Shown here: positions 1 to 10,100 of the stretch, piece by piece
Numbering within the stretch: the first letter of the stretch is position 1
Layout: each line of letters opens with the position of its first letter
NCBI GenBank assembly: GCA_945861325.1
Contig: CAMATY010000002.1
Location: forward strand, 1-45,457
DNA: 45,457 nt
Source: Ferrithrix thermotolerans DSM 19514
GTDB taxonomy: Bacteria; Actinomycetota; Acidimicrobiia; Acidimicrobiales; Ilumatobacteraceae
Reading direction: 5' to 3'
Program-made: the position numbers and the translations under genes
The notes under the pieces: generated by a model
Databases searched by the model: none
What the model saw: only the letters and a program-made list of their open reading frames with translations
Told to the model about the DNA's origin: nothing

Positions 1-2064
1 GGCGCTCCAGTGCGCCGACTGCTGCGCAAATTAGATCTTGATGCAACCAGGGATGCGGCGTTAACGCGACTCGGTTTGCCACTAGGGCGCAAAGTTATTG
101 CGTTCGTCGGTGGCTCGCTCGGTTCATCATTCTTAAACGCAGTTGCAAAATTAGTCGTCGAGCAAAATAACAATAAAAATGATTTATGTATTATTCATTT
201 AACTGGCGACAGATTTTTGAACGAGCAAGTCCCGTTGTTGGTCGCAGGTGCGCAAATCACATACAAGCGCCTTGCCAACACAAATGCGATGGAGGATATT
301 TATTCTGCAAGCGATCTAGTCGTGTCTCGTGCAGGTGCCAGCACGATCGCTGAATTAGCAACTGTTGGTCGAGCCAGCGTGCTCATCCCATGGCCGCAGT
401 CAGCAGAGAATCACCAATTTTTTAATGCCAAGTGGCTGGCAGACTCAGGCGGAGCGCTGGTTCTAGACGAGTCAAAACTCGATCCAAAGGCAATTGCCGA
501 AATAATCTCTGATTTGATCAACAATAAAAATAAACTTGTGATGATGTCAAAGTCTTCACGAATCGCCGGAGAAGTGCATCGGGATAACAAATTAGTTCAG
601 TTAGTTGAAGATGTTGTTGGCGACGCAGAAAAGTTCGATCTTTCTGAACCTCGGAGAATCCATGTGATCGGGGTCGGCGGCCCTGGTATGTCGGCTGTGG
701 CAACGGTGCTTGCCGAAATGGGTCACGATGTTTCTGGCAGCGATGTTAAACAGGCCGAGATAATCCAGCGTTTACGACGTTTAAAAATAAAAATCAATAT
801 TGGCCATGACCGCTCTGCTGTATCTGGTTGTGACGCGGTTACTGGTTCTCCGGCGATATTGGCAAGCAATATTGAATATACTCAAGCACACGAATTACAA
901 ATACGAGTTCTTTCAAGAGCAGAAATTTTAAGCGCTATTTGCAAAACAGCAAAAAGTATTGGCGTCGCCGGTACTCACGGAAAGACCACAACTTCGTCGA
1001 TGCTGACAGCTATTTTGATTGAAGCAAAATTGGATCCAAGTTATTTAATCGGTGGCGATGTAATTGACTTTGGCCGCGGCGCTCATTGGACCGGCAGTGA
1101 TCTATTCGTAGTTGAAGCAGACGAGAGTGATTCAACTCACATCCAACTGCCACTCGCGGGTGCTATTTTGACAAATATTGATATTGATCATTTGGATAAT
1201 TTTCAAACTTTTGCTGCAATCGGCGAAAGTTTTGCCAAATTTATTCAAAAGATCTCTGGCCCGAAAGTGCTGTGTATTGATGACCCGATTTGCGCAGAAA
1301 TTGCCACGAAATATGGTGCCGTTACTTATTCGGCTTCACTGCATGCTGATGACAAAGATGCCGCTGTTAGTTCGCCGCGCGCAGACTTTTTTGCCGACAA
1401 TATTTTATTTAATTTGGGTTCAGCAAGTTTCACAGTCTCTAAAAACAAAATTGCGCGAGGTAAATCAGAGATTGAAGTACTCGGCAATGTGACAATCCCC
1501 TTACGCGGTATTCACAATGTGCGCAATGCCATGGGGGCACTTGCTATGGCAATGCAACTTGGTGCAAGTTTCACTAACGCCGTGACTGCATTAGCTAAAT
1601 TTGGTGGTGTTGCAAGACGCTTTGAGCATCACGGCACAACTCGTGGCATCACATTCGTAGATGACTATGCACACTTACCAAATGAAATTTCTGCCGTCCT
1701 TGCGGGCGCCCGCGATGGTTCTGATACTTGGAGCCGAATTGTGGCAGTGTTCCAGCCAAATCGATTTAACCGAATGTCGTTAATTTCTGGTCTTTACGCA
1801 AATGCTTTCGTTGGGGCTGATCTGATAGTTGTTACTGATATCTATGCATCAGGCACATCTGAAATTGCTGGAGTAACTGGTCAGCTTGTTGTGGATGCGA
1901 TAGTTTTGGCACATCCAGATGCCAATGTTGTGTACAAAGCAACACGCGATCAACTCGTCGACTTTTTGGATGATCAACTCAAATCTGGTGATCTTTGCAT
2001 TTCAATGGGATGTGGAGATATTTCTACGCTGCCATCCGAATTAATTTTGCGTAAGCAGGGGTGA
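1..2064 (+). CDS. murG-murC: MurG-MurC fusion (5' end outside the window)
   Basis: One open frame runs from base 1 without a stop. The first visible residues GAPVRR match the GNPVR motif in the middle of MurG, so the true start lies upstream and the GTG at 10 is internal. About 210 codons are the C-terminal, UDP-GlcNAc-binding half of MurG (GGSLGSS, SRAGAS, ENHQ). From about base 640 the frame is a complete MurC: GVGGPGMS nucleotide fold, ATP loop GTHGKTTT (about 973-996), EADESD, DIDHLDNF, DDYAHLPNEI and QPNRFNR. MurG makes lipid II on the inner membrane face; MurC adds L-Ala to UDP-MurNAc. The order matches the usual murG-murC adjacency, but here the two are one polypeptide with a short acidic joint. 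It ends 4 nt before the next gene. Confidence 0.93.
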   Translation, partial: GAPVRRLLRKLDLDATRDAALTRLGLPLGRKVIAFVGGSLGSSFLNAVAKLVVEQNNNKNDLCIIHLTGDRFLNEQVPLLVAGAQITYKRLANTNAMEDIYSASDLVVSRAGASTIAELATVGRASVLIPWPQSAENHQFFNAKWLADSGGALVLDESKLDPKAIAEIISDLINNKNKLVMMSKSSRIAGEVHRDNKLVQLVEDVVGDAEKFDLSEPRRIHVIGVGGPGMSAVATVLAEMGHDVSGSDVKQAEIIQRLRRLKIKINIGHDRSAVSGCDAVTGSPAILASNIEYTQAHELQIRVLSRAEILSAICKTAKSIGVAGTHGKTTTSSMLTAILIEAKLDPSYLIGGDVIDFGRGAHWTGSDLFVVEADESDSTHIQLPLAGAILTNIDIDHLDNFQTFAAIGESFAKFIQKISGPKVLCIDDPICAEIATKYGAVTYSASLHADDKDAAVSSPRADFFADNILFNLGSASFTVSKNKIARGKSEIEVLGNVTIPLRGIHNVRNAMGALAMAMQLGASFTNAVTALAKFGGVARRFEHHGTTRGITFVDDYAHLPNEISAVLAGARDGSDTWSRIVAVFQPNRFNRMSLISGLYANAFVGADLIVVTDIYASGTSEIAGVTGQLVVDAIVLAHPDANVVYKATRDQLVDFLDDQLKSGDLCISMGCGDISTLPSELILRKQG

Positions 2065-2068
2065 GCAA

Positions 2069-4357
2069 GTGATAACGGACATCAACTATGTGAGCGATAA
2101 AGAACTCGCGCGCCTCGCGTCTTTGTTGGGTGATCGGGTTACCGAGAATGAACCGCTCGGGCCGTATACGACTTATCGAGTCGGCGGTAAAGCGGCATTA
2201 TTCATGCGCGTGATTAATGTTGAAGACTTGTACGCGCTATCTCGGGCGTTGACAAAAATTCGTGTACCAGTAGTAGTAGTTGGTCGCGGTAGCAACATGC
2301 TCGTCAGTGACAGTGGTTTTCGCGGCATCGCAGTCTCTCTTGGGCCATTCGCAGAATTAATAAGTTTGCCGACGCCAGGAGAAACACCGATTGTTATTGC
2401 TGGAGCAATGGCACCTCTGCCAGTTCTTGCTCGGCAAAGTGTGCATCATGGCCTAACTGGATTCGAATGGGCCGTTGGGGTTCCGGGTTCAATCGGCGGA
2501 GCAGTGCGAATGAACGCTGGTGGCCATGGCGCTGACATGATTGCTTCGTTGTTGAGTGTGCGACTGTTTCATCTTGAGCGCGGAATCGAAGCAAATGTTT
2601 CGGCAGCCAACTTAGGTTTGAGATTCAGAGGATCAGATTTGGCAGATGAGCACATCGTGATCTCGGCAACTTTACGTCTCAGCTGGGGTGACACAATTAT
2701 TAGTCAAGGTCGAATATCAGAGATTGTGAAATGGCGAAGAGAGAACCAGCCAGGGGGACAAAATGCTGGCTCAGTATTCGTGAATCCAGTTGCAGGGGTA
2801 ACTGCTGCAGGCGAACTAATTGATGGTCTTGGACTGCGCGGATATCGAATTCATTCTGCATCAGTCTCAGACAAACACGCAAATTTCATTCAGGCAGATG
2901 AGGGTGGCAGCGCTGATGACGTTGTAGAACTGATGACTTTTGTGCGCCAACGAGTATTTGAATCGCACGGTGTCGAACTGCGCAGCGAAATTAGACTCAT
3001 TGGTTTCCCAACAGCAGTTAGCGCAGATGCCGGAGCGCCAACTTTGAGCCTAAGAAAAGTTGGTACTCAGTTAGACGAAGCATTTGGAGTCACTACTGGA
3101 GCCGATCTTTCAATTCCGATCCCCACTATTTCTGAACGACTGCCAGAAAATGTTTTAGCGGAACTTAAAGATGCGTTCGAAGGCAACGAAACTCCAATTA
3201 GCAATTTGCGAGTTGTCAGACCAGATGTACACATTGATGAAGATCTATTCGCAGAACCTGTTAATGATCAAACCGAATTTAAATTCAATACCGAAACTCC
3301 TACAAGTGATGCAACTAGCGCTGCAACTAGCGCTGCAACTAGCGCTGCAACTAGCGCTGCAACTAGCGCTGCAACTAGCAATACTGCGAGTGCTGATTTT
3401 TTGACGAAATCAAATCCGACAGAATCTTCTGTTGATCCTGCCGCAGGCGAGGTTTCTGGCACAATTCTCAAAATTGCTAAAGATGACTCTGATCGAATAA
3501 TTATTATTGACGCAGAATTGCGTCTACCAACTGATGTCACTTTTCCAATTGATGCCATAACTCAATCGGTAAACATTGCCCCAACGTCTGACCCGAGTGT
3601 GTTGATTGATGATTTACGTTTAGGTGATTCTGCTGACACAGGCTTTAAAAAAAAACGGACCAAAGTATCAACGCTGATACTCGCGTTAGTAGCAATCGGG
3701 CTGTTTGTTGTGCTTGCTTTAGTTATTCTTTCGTCGCCACTTATTGGTGTTCGTCAAATTGAAGTTGAAGGCAATCGATATATTAATAAGGATCTTCTAG
3801 AATCAGTCAAGAATTCGCTGATAGGTAAGCCTCTACTTACAGTTGATACTCGAGATGCAGAGAGTCGACTATTAGTAGATCCTTGGGTTGAGACCGTGAG
3901 GGTTCAAAAATTTTTACCGTCACTGATCTTGATTGAGGTCGCTGAGCGAGTTCCAGTCGCTTGGTTTGTCGGTAGCGACAACAGTGCTCGAATTGTTGAC
4001 TCCCAAGGACGCGTATTGGCAGTTGAGTCTGGACAGCCGACAGAATATTTACAAATCACGGGTGTTGGCCCCAACCTTGAGGCTGGCGTCAGTGCTGGAG
4101 ATATTTATCGTGCTGCAGCCCAATTGGCAACAGGTTTACCCACAGAACTTTCAGAGGTTGTCTTGAATGTTGGTACAGGTGGGCCGAATCAATTAGTGAT
4201 GACACTGCGTTCTGGGACGCTTGTCAACTTTGGACCGCCTCAGGATGTGCAGAATAAATTGATATCTCTGGTAGTGCTACTGCGTCGACAAGATGCCAAA
4301 CAAATAATTTTCATTGATTTGACCAACCCAGACATACCAACCGTCCAGTCAAAGTAG
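2069..4357 (+). CDS. murB-ftsQ: MurB-FtsQ fusion protein
   Basis: 762 residues from a GTG placed behind GGGGTGAG. Residues 1-315 are a type I MurB (UDP-N-acetylenolpyruvoylglucosamine reductase, FAD): YTTYRVGG near 33-40, GRGSN, GVPGSIGGAVRMNAGG near 137-152, NAGS with proton-donor-like Ser235, and Glu307 in RSEIRL. Residues about 316-530 are an acidic, poorly conserved-looking linker containing five ATSA repeats. A basic KKKR stretch and one membrane segment (about 535-557) follow, then a FtsQ POTRA domain (VRQIEVEGN, LPSLILIEVAERVPVAWF) to the end. Predicted topology is sound: MurB stays in the cytoplasm and FtsQ is outside. It links UDP-MurNAc synthesis to the divisome. No internal start or stop suggests two separate products, although internal initiation cannot be excluded. 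Confidence 0.93.
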   Translation: MITDINYVSDKELARLASLLGDRVTENEPLGPYTTYRVGGKAALFMRVINVEDLYALSRALTKIRVPVVVVGRGSNMLVSDSGFRGIAVSLGPFAELISLPTPGETPIVIAGAMAPLPVLARQSVHHGLTGFEWAVGVPGSIGGAVRMNAGGHGADMIASLLSVRLFHLERGIEANVSAANLGLRFRGSDLADEHIVISATLRLSWGDTIISQGRISEIVKWRRENQPGGQNAGSVFVNPVAGVTAAGELIDGLGLRGYRIHSASVSDKHANFIQADEGGSADDVVELMTFVRQRVFESHGVELRSEIRLIGFPTAVSADAGAPTLSLRKVGTQLDEAFGVTTGADLSIPIPTISERLPENVLAELKDAFEGNETPISNLRVVRPDVHIDEDLFAEPVNDQTEFKFNTETPTSDATSAATSAATSAATSAATSAATSNTASADFLTKSNPTESSVDPAAGEVSGTILKIAKDDSDRIIIIDAELRLPTDVTFPIDAITQSVNIAPTSDPSVLIDDLRLGDSADTGFKKKRTKVSTLILALVAIGLFVVLALVILSSPLIGVRQIEVEGNRYINKDLLESVKNSLIGKPLLTVDTRDAESRLLVDPWVETVRVQKFLPSLILIEVAERVPVAWFVGSDNSARIVDSQGRVLAVESGQPTEYLQITGVGPNLEAGVSAGDIYRAAAQLATGLPTELSEVVLNVGTGGPNQLVMTLRSGTLVNFGPPQDVQNKLISLVVLLRRQDAKQIIFIDLTNPDIPTVQSK
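3311..3382 (+). repeat. 12-bp tandem repeat in the MurB-FtsQ linker
   Basis: Five perfect copies of GCAACTAGCGCT (3311-3370) and one partial copy (GCAACTAGCAAT) encode ATSA units, residues 415-434. The copies are identical at DNA level, which points to recent slippage expansion. The unit length is a multiple of three, so copy changes alter linker length without breaking the frame. Confidence 0.95.
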
Positions 4358-4457
4358 AGACTTTATTGGCTACGCCTAGACATGTTGTAGATGATTGTCT
4401 CATCTCGCTAAATGTGGCAGTATGTATCAGATGTCAATTTTCGGGGGTTTATCCTAA

Positions 4458-5573
4458 ATGGCTGGTCAGCCTCAAAATTATCTTGCAGTAATCAAAGTGA
4501 TCGGTGTCGGTGGCGGTGGCGTAAACGCGATTAATCGGATGATGGACTCCGGAATGAGAGGCGTTGAATTTGTTGCGATCAATACTGATGCTCAGCAATT
4601 ATTGCTGAGCGATGCAAACATCAAGATTGACATTGGTCGTGAGTTAACTCGTGGATTAGGTGCAGGTGCAGATCCAGAAGTAGGTCGTCAAGCTGCCGAA
4701 CAGCATCGAGACGAAATACAAGAAGTCGTCGCTGGCGCTGACATGGTGTTCATTACCGCAGGTGAAGGTGGAGGAACTGGAACAGGCGCCGCACCGATCG
4801 TTGCCGAGATTGCTAGGGCAGAAGGCGCACTTACTGTTGCGATTGTTACGCGGCCATTCGCATTTGAAGGTCGACGCAGAGCAGTGCAGGCGGACGCAGG
4901 TATTCTTGCACTCAAAGACAAAGTTGACACTTTGGTAGTGATACCCAACGAGCGGTTAATCACGCTTTCAACGGAGAAAACTTCTTTGCTTGAAGCGTTC
5001 AAAAAAGCAGATGATGTTTTATTGCAGGGTGTTGCCGGAATCACTGGGTTGATTACGACACCTGGTTTGATTAATACAGACTTCGCTGATGTCAAGACTG
5101 TTCTGGCAAATGCAGGAACCGCATTGATGGGCACTGGTGCTGCGACTGGCGAGAATCGTGCAATCATTGCAGCAAACGCCGCCATCAATTCGCCGCTTCT
5201 TGAAGCTTCGCTTGAAGGTGCTCGTGGATTGATTGTAAATATTACTGGACCATCAAATGTTGGATTGTTTGAAGTCACCAACGCAATGGAAATTTTGCGG
5301 GGAGTTGCGCATCAAGACGCAAACATAATTCATGGTTTGGTTATCGACGACGATATTAATGACGAAGTTCGGATCACCGTTGTTGCCGCAGGTTTTGACC
5401 GATGGGATGGCAACGTCGGTAAATCCACAACGCGATCAGATGGTCGACCAATTTCATCAACCAGATCAACTCGACCAGAAGCAAAGAATGGTCGACTCAA
5501 AGACTTGTTTGGTGGGTCTGACCCCCTAGTCAACTCCGATGATGACGACGACCTTCCGTCTTTTCTGAAATAA
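4458..5573 (+). CDS. ftsZ: Cell division GTPase FtsZ
   Basis: 371 residues, normal length for FtsZ, the tubulin homologue that forms the Z ring. Seen: N-terminal [10 protein letters not shown], the tubulin signature [10 protein letters not shown] at about 104-113, the T7-loop region NTDFADV, and the acidic C-terminal peptide [11 protein letters not shown] that in other bacteria binds SepF or FtsA. The ATG at 4458 gives a standard N-terminus. A 100-base gap separates it from murB-ftsQ, so ftsZ probably also has its own promoter, but I find no convincing -35/-10 pair or strong ribosome binding site there (a GGGGG run lies 11 nt before the ATG). Confidence 0.98.
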   Translation: MAGQPQNYLAVIKVIGVGGGGVNAINRMMDSGMRGVEFVAINTDAQQLLLSDANIKIDIGRELTRGLGAGADPEVGRQAAEQHRDEIQEVVAGADMVFITAGEGGGTGTGAAPIVAEIARAEGALTVAIVTRPFAFEGRRRAVQADAGILALKDKVDTLVVIPNERLITLSTEKTSLLEAFKKADDVLLQGVAGITGLITTPGLINTDFADVKTVLANAGTALMGTGAATGENRAIIAANAAINSPLLEASLEGARGLIVNITGPSNVGLFEVTNAMEILRGVAHQDANIIHGLVIDDDINDEVRITVVAAGFDRWDGNVGKSTTRSDGRPISSTRSTRPEAKNGRLKDLFGGSDPLVNSDDDDDLPSFLK

Positions 5574-5593
5574 TTCTGCGTGTCGGTGACGAC

Positions 5594-6265
5594 ATGAATG
5601 CCCCAAATTTAGAGTTTTTGGCTGAGCGTGTGGCCCAGATTCGTACTCGCATCGCTAATGCTGGCGGTGAAAAAGTTAAGTTGATCGCGGTTACTAAGTC
5701 ATTTGATGTCACTGCCTTGCTCGGTGCATTCTCAACTGGCTGTGATGGAGTAGGAGAGAATTACGCGCAAGAGGTAATTGTTAAAACCCGTGAACTTTCA
5801 GAGCATCAACGGTTGCCGTTACATTTCATCGGGAGGTTGCAGAGTAACAAGATTAGAGCGCTTATTGATCTTGTTGATATTTGGGAGAGCGTCGATCGGG
5901 TTTCGTTGATTAACGAAATTGCAAAACGCAGTGATGTCGCAACGCGTGTCACGGCAGTTCAAATAATGCTGCAAGTAAATTCAACCAATGAGCCAGACAA
6001 AGGTGGATGCGAGCCGAGCGAGGTTGCAAAGTTGTTGGCAACGGCCGTGAGCAGCGGGCTGGATGTAATTGGATTGATGACAGTCGGGCCAACGAATAAT
6101 GATCCAATACAAACTCGATCTGCGTTTCGATTAGTTCATGAGATTGCGAACGATCTTGGACTCAAACAATTAAGTATGGGTATGACTGGAGACTTCGAAA
6201 TCGCGGTTGAACAAGGTTCTACGGCCGTGCGCATCGGTTCTGCACTTTTCGGCACGAGATTTTGA
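5594..6265 (+). CDS. yggS: YggS/PLPBP-family pyridoxal phosphate-binding protein
   Basis: 223 residues of the YggS (PROSC) family, a PLP carrier involved in vitamin B6 homeostasis. The PLP lysine is Lys35 in KLIAVTK; other family blocks are HFIGRLQSNK, SVDRVSLINEI and the C-terminal SMGM plus GSTAVRIGSALFG. It sits 20 nt behind ftsZ and in front of sepF, its usual actinobacterial place. The laccase-domain gene ylmD/pgeF, often found between ftsZ and yggS, is absent here. Confidence 0.95.
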   Translation: MNAPNLEFLAERVAQIRTRIANAGGEKVKLIAVTKSFDVTALLGAFSTGCDGVGENYAQEVIVKTRELSEHQRLPLHFIGRLQSNKIRALIDLVDIWESVDRVSLINEIAKRSDVATRVTAVQIMLQVNSTNEPDKGGCEPSEVAKLLATAVSSGLDVIGLMTVGPTNNDPIQTRSAFRLVHEIANDLGLKQLSMGMTGDFEIAVEQGSTAVRIGSALFGTRF

Positions 6266-6352
6266 ACTAGAGGCGAGCAATCGTTTAATCAAAGCCAAAC
6301 AAACGGCTAATTTACGGGGGATGTATTACCTCGATTTTGAGCCATATACAAG

Positions 6353-6364
6353 TAAACTTCGTGT
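6353..6364 (+). promoter_or_regulatory. Candidate leaderless -10 box for sepF
   Basis: TAAACT at 6353-6358 ends 6 nt before the sepF ATG and no Shine-Dalgarno sequence is present. This spacing would place the transcript start at or next to the start codon. Confidence 0.45.
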
Positions 6365-6907
6365 ATGTCAATGTTTCGTAAAGCGATGGACTACCTGGGA
6401 CTGGGCAACGATGAGTCTTATGACTATTACGACGACCAGATTCAAGATGATCATGAGTTTGATCCACGGCAACGCGGACCGCAACGAAATAATCCTCGCC
6501 AACCTCAGCGACGCATCGAGAACAATCGCAATAATGATTTTTCGGACACTTATGACGATCAAAGTGTTAGCGCCGGAATGCGCAGACAGCAAGAACAGAG
6601 TGATTCTGGTCTGACATTGCGCCCCACGATGGGCAACCGCCAAGATGCGAGTGTTCGTCCGTTACCGATTTCGTCCGAACCAGTAACCGTGTATCCAGAG
6701 ACTTATGAAGATGCAATAGAAATTGTTGATCATTTTAAGCGCGGTGTTCCAGTGATAATTGATGTTCGAGAAACTGAGCCAAAAATCATGCGCCGAGTAG
6801 TTGATTTCGCCAGCGGTGTGGCAATGTTTGCAGGTGGGTCAATCGAGAAGACCAGCACTGGTGTTTTCACGATGAAGCCACCACTTGGGCGAGTAACGCG
6901 CGGCTAG
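6365..6907 (+). CDS. sepF: Cell division protein SepF
   Basis: 180 residues. The N-terminus MSMFRKAMDYLGLG resembles the SepF membrane-binding amphipathic helix. A long disordered, Asp/Arg/Gln-rich linker follows (about 17-95), and then the SepF core (about 105-180: YPETYEDAIEIVDHF, VIIDVRE, RRVVDFASG). SepF anchors FtsZ to the membrane in actinobacteria, which lack FtsA. An ATG at 6371 is an alternative start, but the one at 6365 fits the -10 box spacing. The final codons overlap a candidate promoter for yggT. Confidence 0.95.
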   Translation: MSMFRKAMDYLGLGNDESYDYYDDQIQDDHEFDPRQRGPQRNNPRQPQRRIENNRNNDFSDTYDDQSVSAGMRRQQEQSDSGLTLRPTMGNRQDASVRPLPISSEPVTVYPETYEDAIEIVDHFKRGVPVIIDVRETEPKIMRRVVDFASGVAMFAGGSIEKTSTGVFTMKPPLGRVTRG

Positions 6908-6913
6908 TACAAT
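6885..6913 (+). promoter_or_regulatory. Candidate sigma-70-type promoter for yggT
   Basis: TTGGGC (6885-6890), a 17-nt spacer and TACAAT (6908-6913) lie across the end of sepF. The transcript would start near 6920 and leave a leader of under 10 nt before the yggT ATG. The -10 is good; the -35 matches only the TTG. Confidence 0.35.
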
Positions 6914-6927
6914 TCAGTCACCCAACT

Positions 6928-7191
6928 ATGTCAAATCCAATTTCAGGTCTGTTATGTAACGCAGTCTCAATTTTTATAATGATGATCATCGTGCGAGTGG
7001 TACTCTCATGGTTTCCGGCCACAAGTGGTGGGATAGTTGCACAAGTTTCATATTTTATTGGCAGATTTACTGAGCCAGTGCTTAGTGCAGTCCGCAGAAG
7101 AATGCCGCGCACAGGAGCAATCGATTTCTCTGCACTTGTTGTGTTGTTATTCCTGCAAATTGTTGTGCAGGGCATGATCTTGAACTGCTAG
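6928..7191 (+). CDS. YggT-family membrane protein
   Basis: 87 residues with two hydrophobic segments (about 6-27 and 67-85) and the YggT-family pattern [31 protein letters not shown]. The function is not settled for the family; its constant place beside sepF suggests a role in division or envelope organisation. It ends 7 nt before ileS. The divIVA gene that commonly follows yggT in actinobacteria is not here. Confidence 0.9.
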   Translation: MSNPISGLLCNAVSIFIMMIIVRVVLSWFPATSGGIVAQVSYFIGRFTEPVLSAVRRRMPRTGAIDFSALVVLLFLQIVVQGMILNC

Positions 7192-7198
7192 TTCTCAA

Positions 7199-10100
7199 AT
7201 GTCATACCCGCAAGTAGAGCCACAACCTAATTTTCCGTTACTTGAGTCAAAGACTCTTGAGTATTGGAAGCAAGATCAAACTTTTGACGCGTCACTCGCG
7301 TTGCACGGTGCTGGACCCAATGGAGATAATGAGTTTGTTTTTTATGACGGACCACCGTTTGCAAACGGCCTGCCTCATTACGGACACTTACTGACAGGTT
7401 TTGTTAAAGATGCAGTGCCGCGCTATCGCACGATGCGTGGTCAACGCGTTGATCGACGCTTCGGCTGGGATTGCCATGGTCTTCCTGCTGAGGCAGAGGC
7501 AGAACGACAACTCAAGATCTCGGGGCGTCAAGCCATCACTGATTATGGCATTGATAAGTTCAACGAATATTGCCGAAGTTCGGTTCTGCAATACACCAGC
7601 GACTGGGAGCGATATGTAACCCGTCAAGCGCGATGGGTCGACTTCGAGAACGATTACAAAACTCTTGACACTCCATATATGGAGAGCGTGATGTGGGCGT
7701 TCAAGAAATTATGGGATAAGGGATTGATCTACGAAGGTTTTCGAGTTCTGCCATATTCGTGGGCGCTTGAAACACCACTTTCAAACACTGAAACTCGAAT
7801 GGATGACGCCTATCGACAAGTGCAAGATCCTGCACTCACGGTTGCGTTTGAACTCTTAACTGGCGAGTTTATTCTTGCGTGGACAACAACTCCTTGGACA
7901 TTGCCGTCAAATTTGGCGCTTGCTGTTTCTCCTGATGTTGACTATGCAGTGATCCAAGATGGCGGTCGCAAATTAATTATCGCTGCCGATCGGTTGAGTG
8001 CCTATGTGCGCGAGTTCCCTGATCCTAAAATTTTGTCAACCCTTAAAGGTGCTGAGTTAGTTGGACGTACCTACAAACCGTTGTTTGATTATTTTTCGGA
8101 TCATGCAAATTCTTTTCGTGTTATCGCAGGTGATTTCGTAACTACCGAAGACGGGACCGGGGTAGTGCATCTTGCGCCAGGTTTCGGTGAAGACGACCAA
8201 CGCGTTTGCCAAGACGAAAATATTGGGCTAGTTGTTCCAGTTGATTCGCGTGGATGTTTTACCGCTGAAGTCAAAGACTTTGAAGGTCAACTTGTGTTTG
8301 ATGCCAATCCTGCGATCATTCGGATGTTGAAAGACCGCGGCGTCGTAGTACGCCATGAAACTTATGACCATGCATACCCGCACTGCTGGCGTACTGGTAA
8401 GCCATTAATTTATAAAGCGGTTGGTTCGTGGTTTGTAAAAGTGACTGCAATAAAGGACCGGATGGTTGAACTAAACGAACAAGTAACTTGGGTGCCCGAT
8501 CATTTGAAGCATGGCAGTTTTGGAAAGTGGCTTGAAAATGCGCGCGACTGGACAATTAGTCGTAATCGTTTTTGGGGTTCACCAATTCCGGTGTGGCGAA
8601 GCGATGACGCAGACTTTCCGCGTATTGATGTTTACGGCAGTCTTGAAGAATTGCGCCGCGACTTTGGAGTAGACATTCAAGAGTTGCACCGCCCAGAGAT
8701 CGATCAACTTGTCCGTGCGAATCCAGATGATCCATCTGGCAAGTCGATGATGCGCCGTGTCCCAGAAGTTTTAGATTGCTGGTTTGAAAGTGGATCGATG
8801 CCGTTCGCGCAAGTGCATTATCCATTTGAGAACCAGGAGTGGTTTGAAAATCACTATCCGGGCGATTTCATTGTTGAGTACATCGGACAGACGCGCGGAT
8901 GGTTTTATACGTTGCATGTCTTAGCCACTGCATTATTTGATCGACCTGCATTTTTGAATTGTGTAAGTCACGGCATCGTCTTGGGTGAAGATGGCGCAAA
9001 GATGTCAAAGAGTTTGCGCAATTATCCAGACCCGATGAAGGTGTTTGATAGCCACGGCGCAGATGCGATGCGCTGGTATTTGCTATCTTCATCAATTTTG
9101 CGTGGAGCAGATTTTGCAGTCACCGAAGATGGCATGCGCGACACTGTGCGTCAAGTGATGTTGCCACTTTGGAATAGTTGGTATTTTTTGACTCTTTACG
9201 CAAATGCTGAATCGTTATTCGGCAAGGTTGACACAAGCAGCGAAAATGTTTTGGATCGATACATAATCGCAAAACTGCGCGATTTAATAACTGCAACGAC
9301 GAAAAGCTTCGACAAAAATGATTTATTCGCGTCATGCGCCGAGATTCGCGTGTTTCTAGATGTTCTTACGAATTGGTATATCCGTCGTAGCCGAGACCGG
9401 TTTTGGTCTGGAGACACCGCCGCAATCAATACGTTGCATACCGTGTTGCACTTCTTAACTCGTATTGCCGCCCCTGTTCTGCCACTGGTCACCGAGCAAA
9501 TTTTTCGTGGGCTAACTGGTGAGCGAAGTGTGCATCTTCAGGCTTGGCCAACTACGGAGGGTTTGCGTCAAGACGACGCATTGGTCGCATTGATGGATCG
9601 AGTACGCGATGTATGTTCAACAACGCTTTCATTGCGCAAGGTTCATGGTCGCCGAGCCAGACTGCCACTTGCGAGCTTGACGGTTGCAACCGCTGATTCG
9701 TCTGCACTAAAAGACTTTGTTGATGTGATCGCCGATGAAGTAAATGTTCGCAAAGTTGAATTCACGGACGATGTTTCGTCAGTCGCTGCATTCGAATTGC
9801 AAGTTGTGCCAAGTGTTGCTGGTCCGAGACTTGGTGTAGATACCCAAAAAGTAATAGTTGCCGTAAAAAAAGGTGACTGGAAGCGCAACGGAAATATTGT
9901 TACTGCTGGATCAATCGACCTATTTGAAGGCGAGTATCAATTGAAACTCGTACCAAAGAGTGCTGGTGCAAGTGCAAAACTCAGCAATTCTGAAGGTGTA
10001 GTTGTTTTGGATATTGACTTAACTCCAGATCTTGAGGCCGAAGGAGTATCGCGCGATTTGATCAGACTGATACAGCAACAGCGACGCGAGTCAGGTTTAG

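Noticed and set aside
10-12. GTG at position 10 as start of the first gene
   Set aside because: The preceding codons continue the MurG motif (GAPVR), so the gene simply enters the window from the left.
4358-4457. Clear ftsZ promoter in the 100-nt gap
   Set aside because: TTGTAG/TTGTCT and TATGTA elements are present but the spacings are poor (18-20 nt or more) and no box stands out.
4688-5281. 197-codon reverse-strand open frame inside ftsZ
   Set aside because: It is fully antisense to a conserved gene and its translation is composition-biased with no recognisable domain.
7150-7198. T-box leader in front of ileS
   Set aside because: Only 7 nt separate yggT from ileS and no T-box sequence is present.
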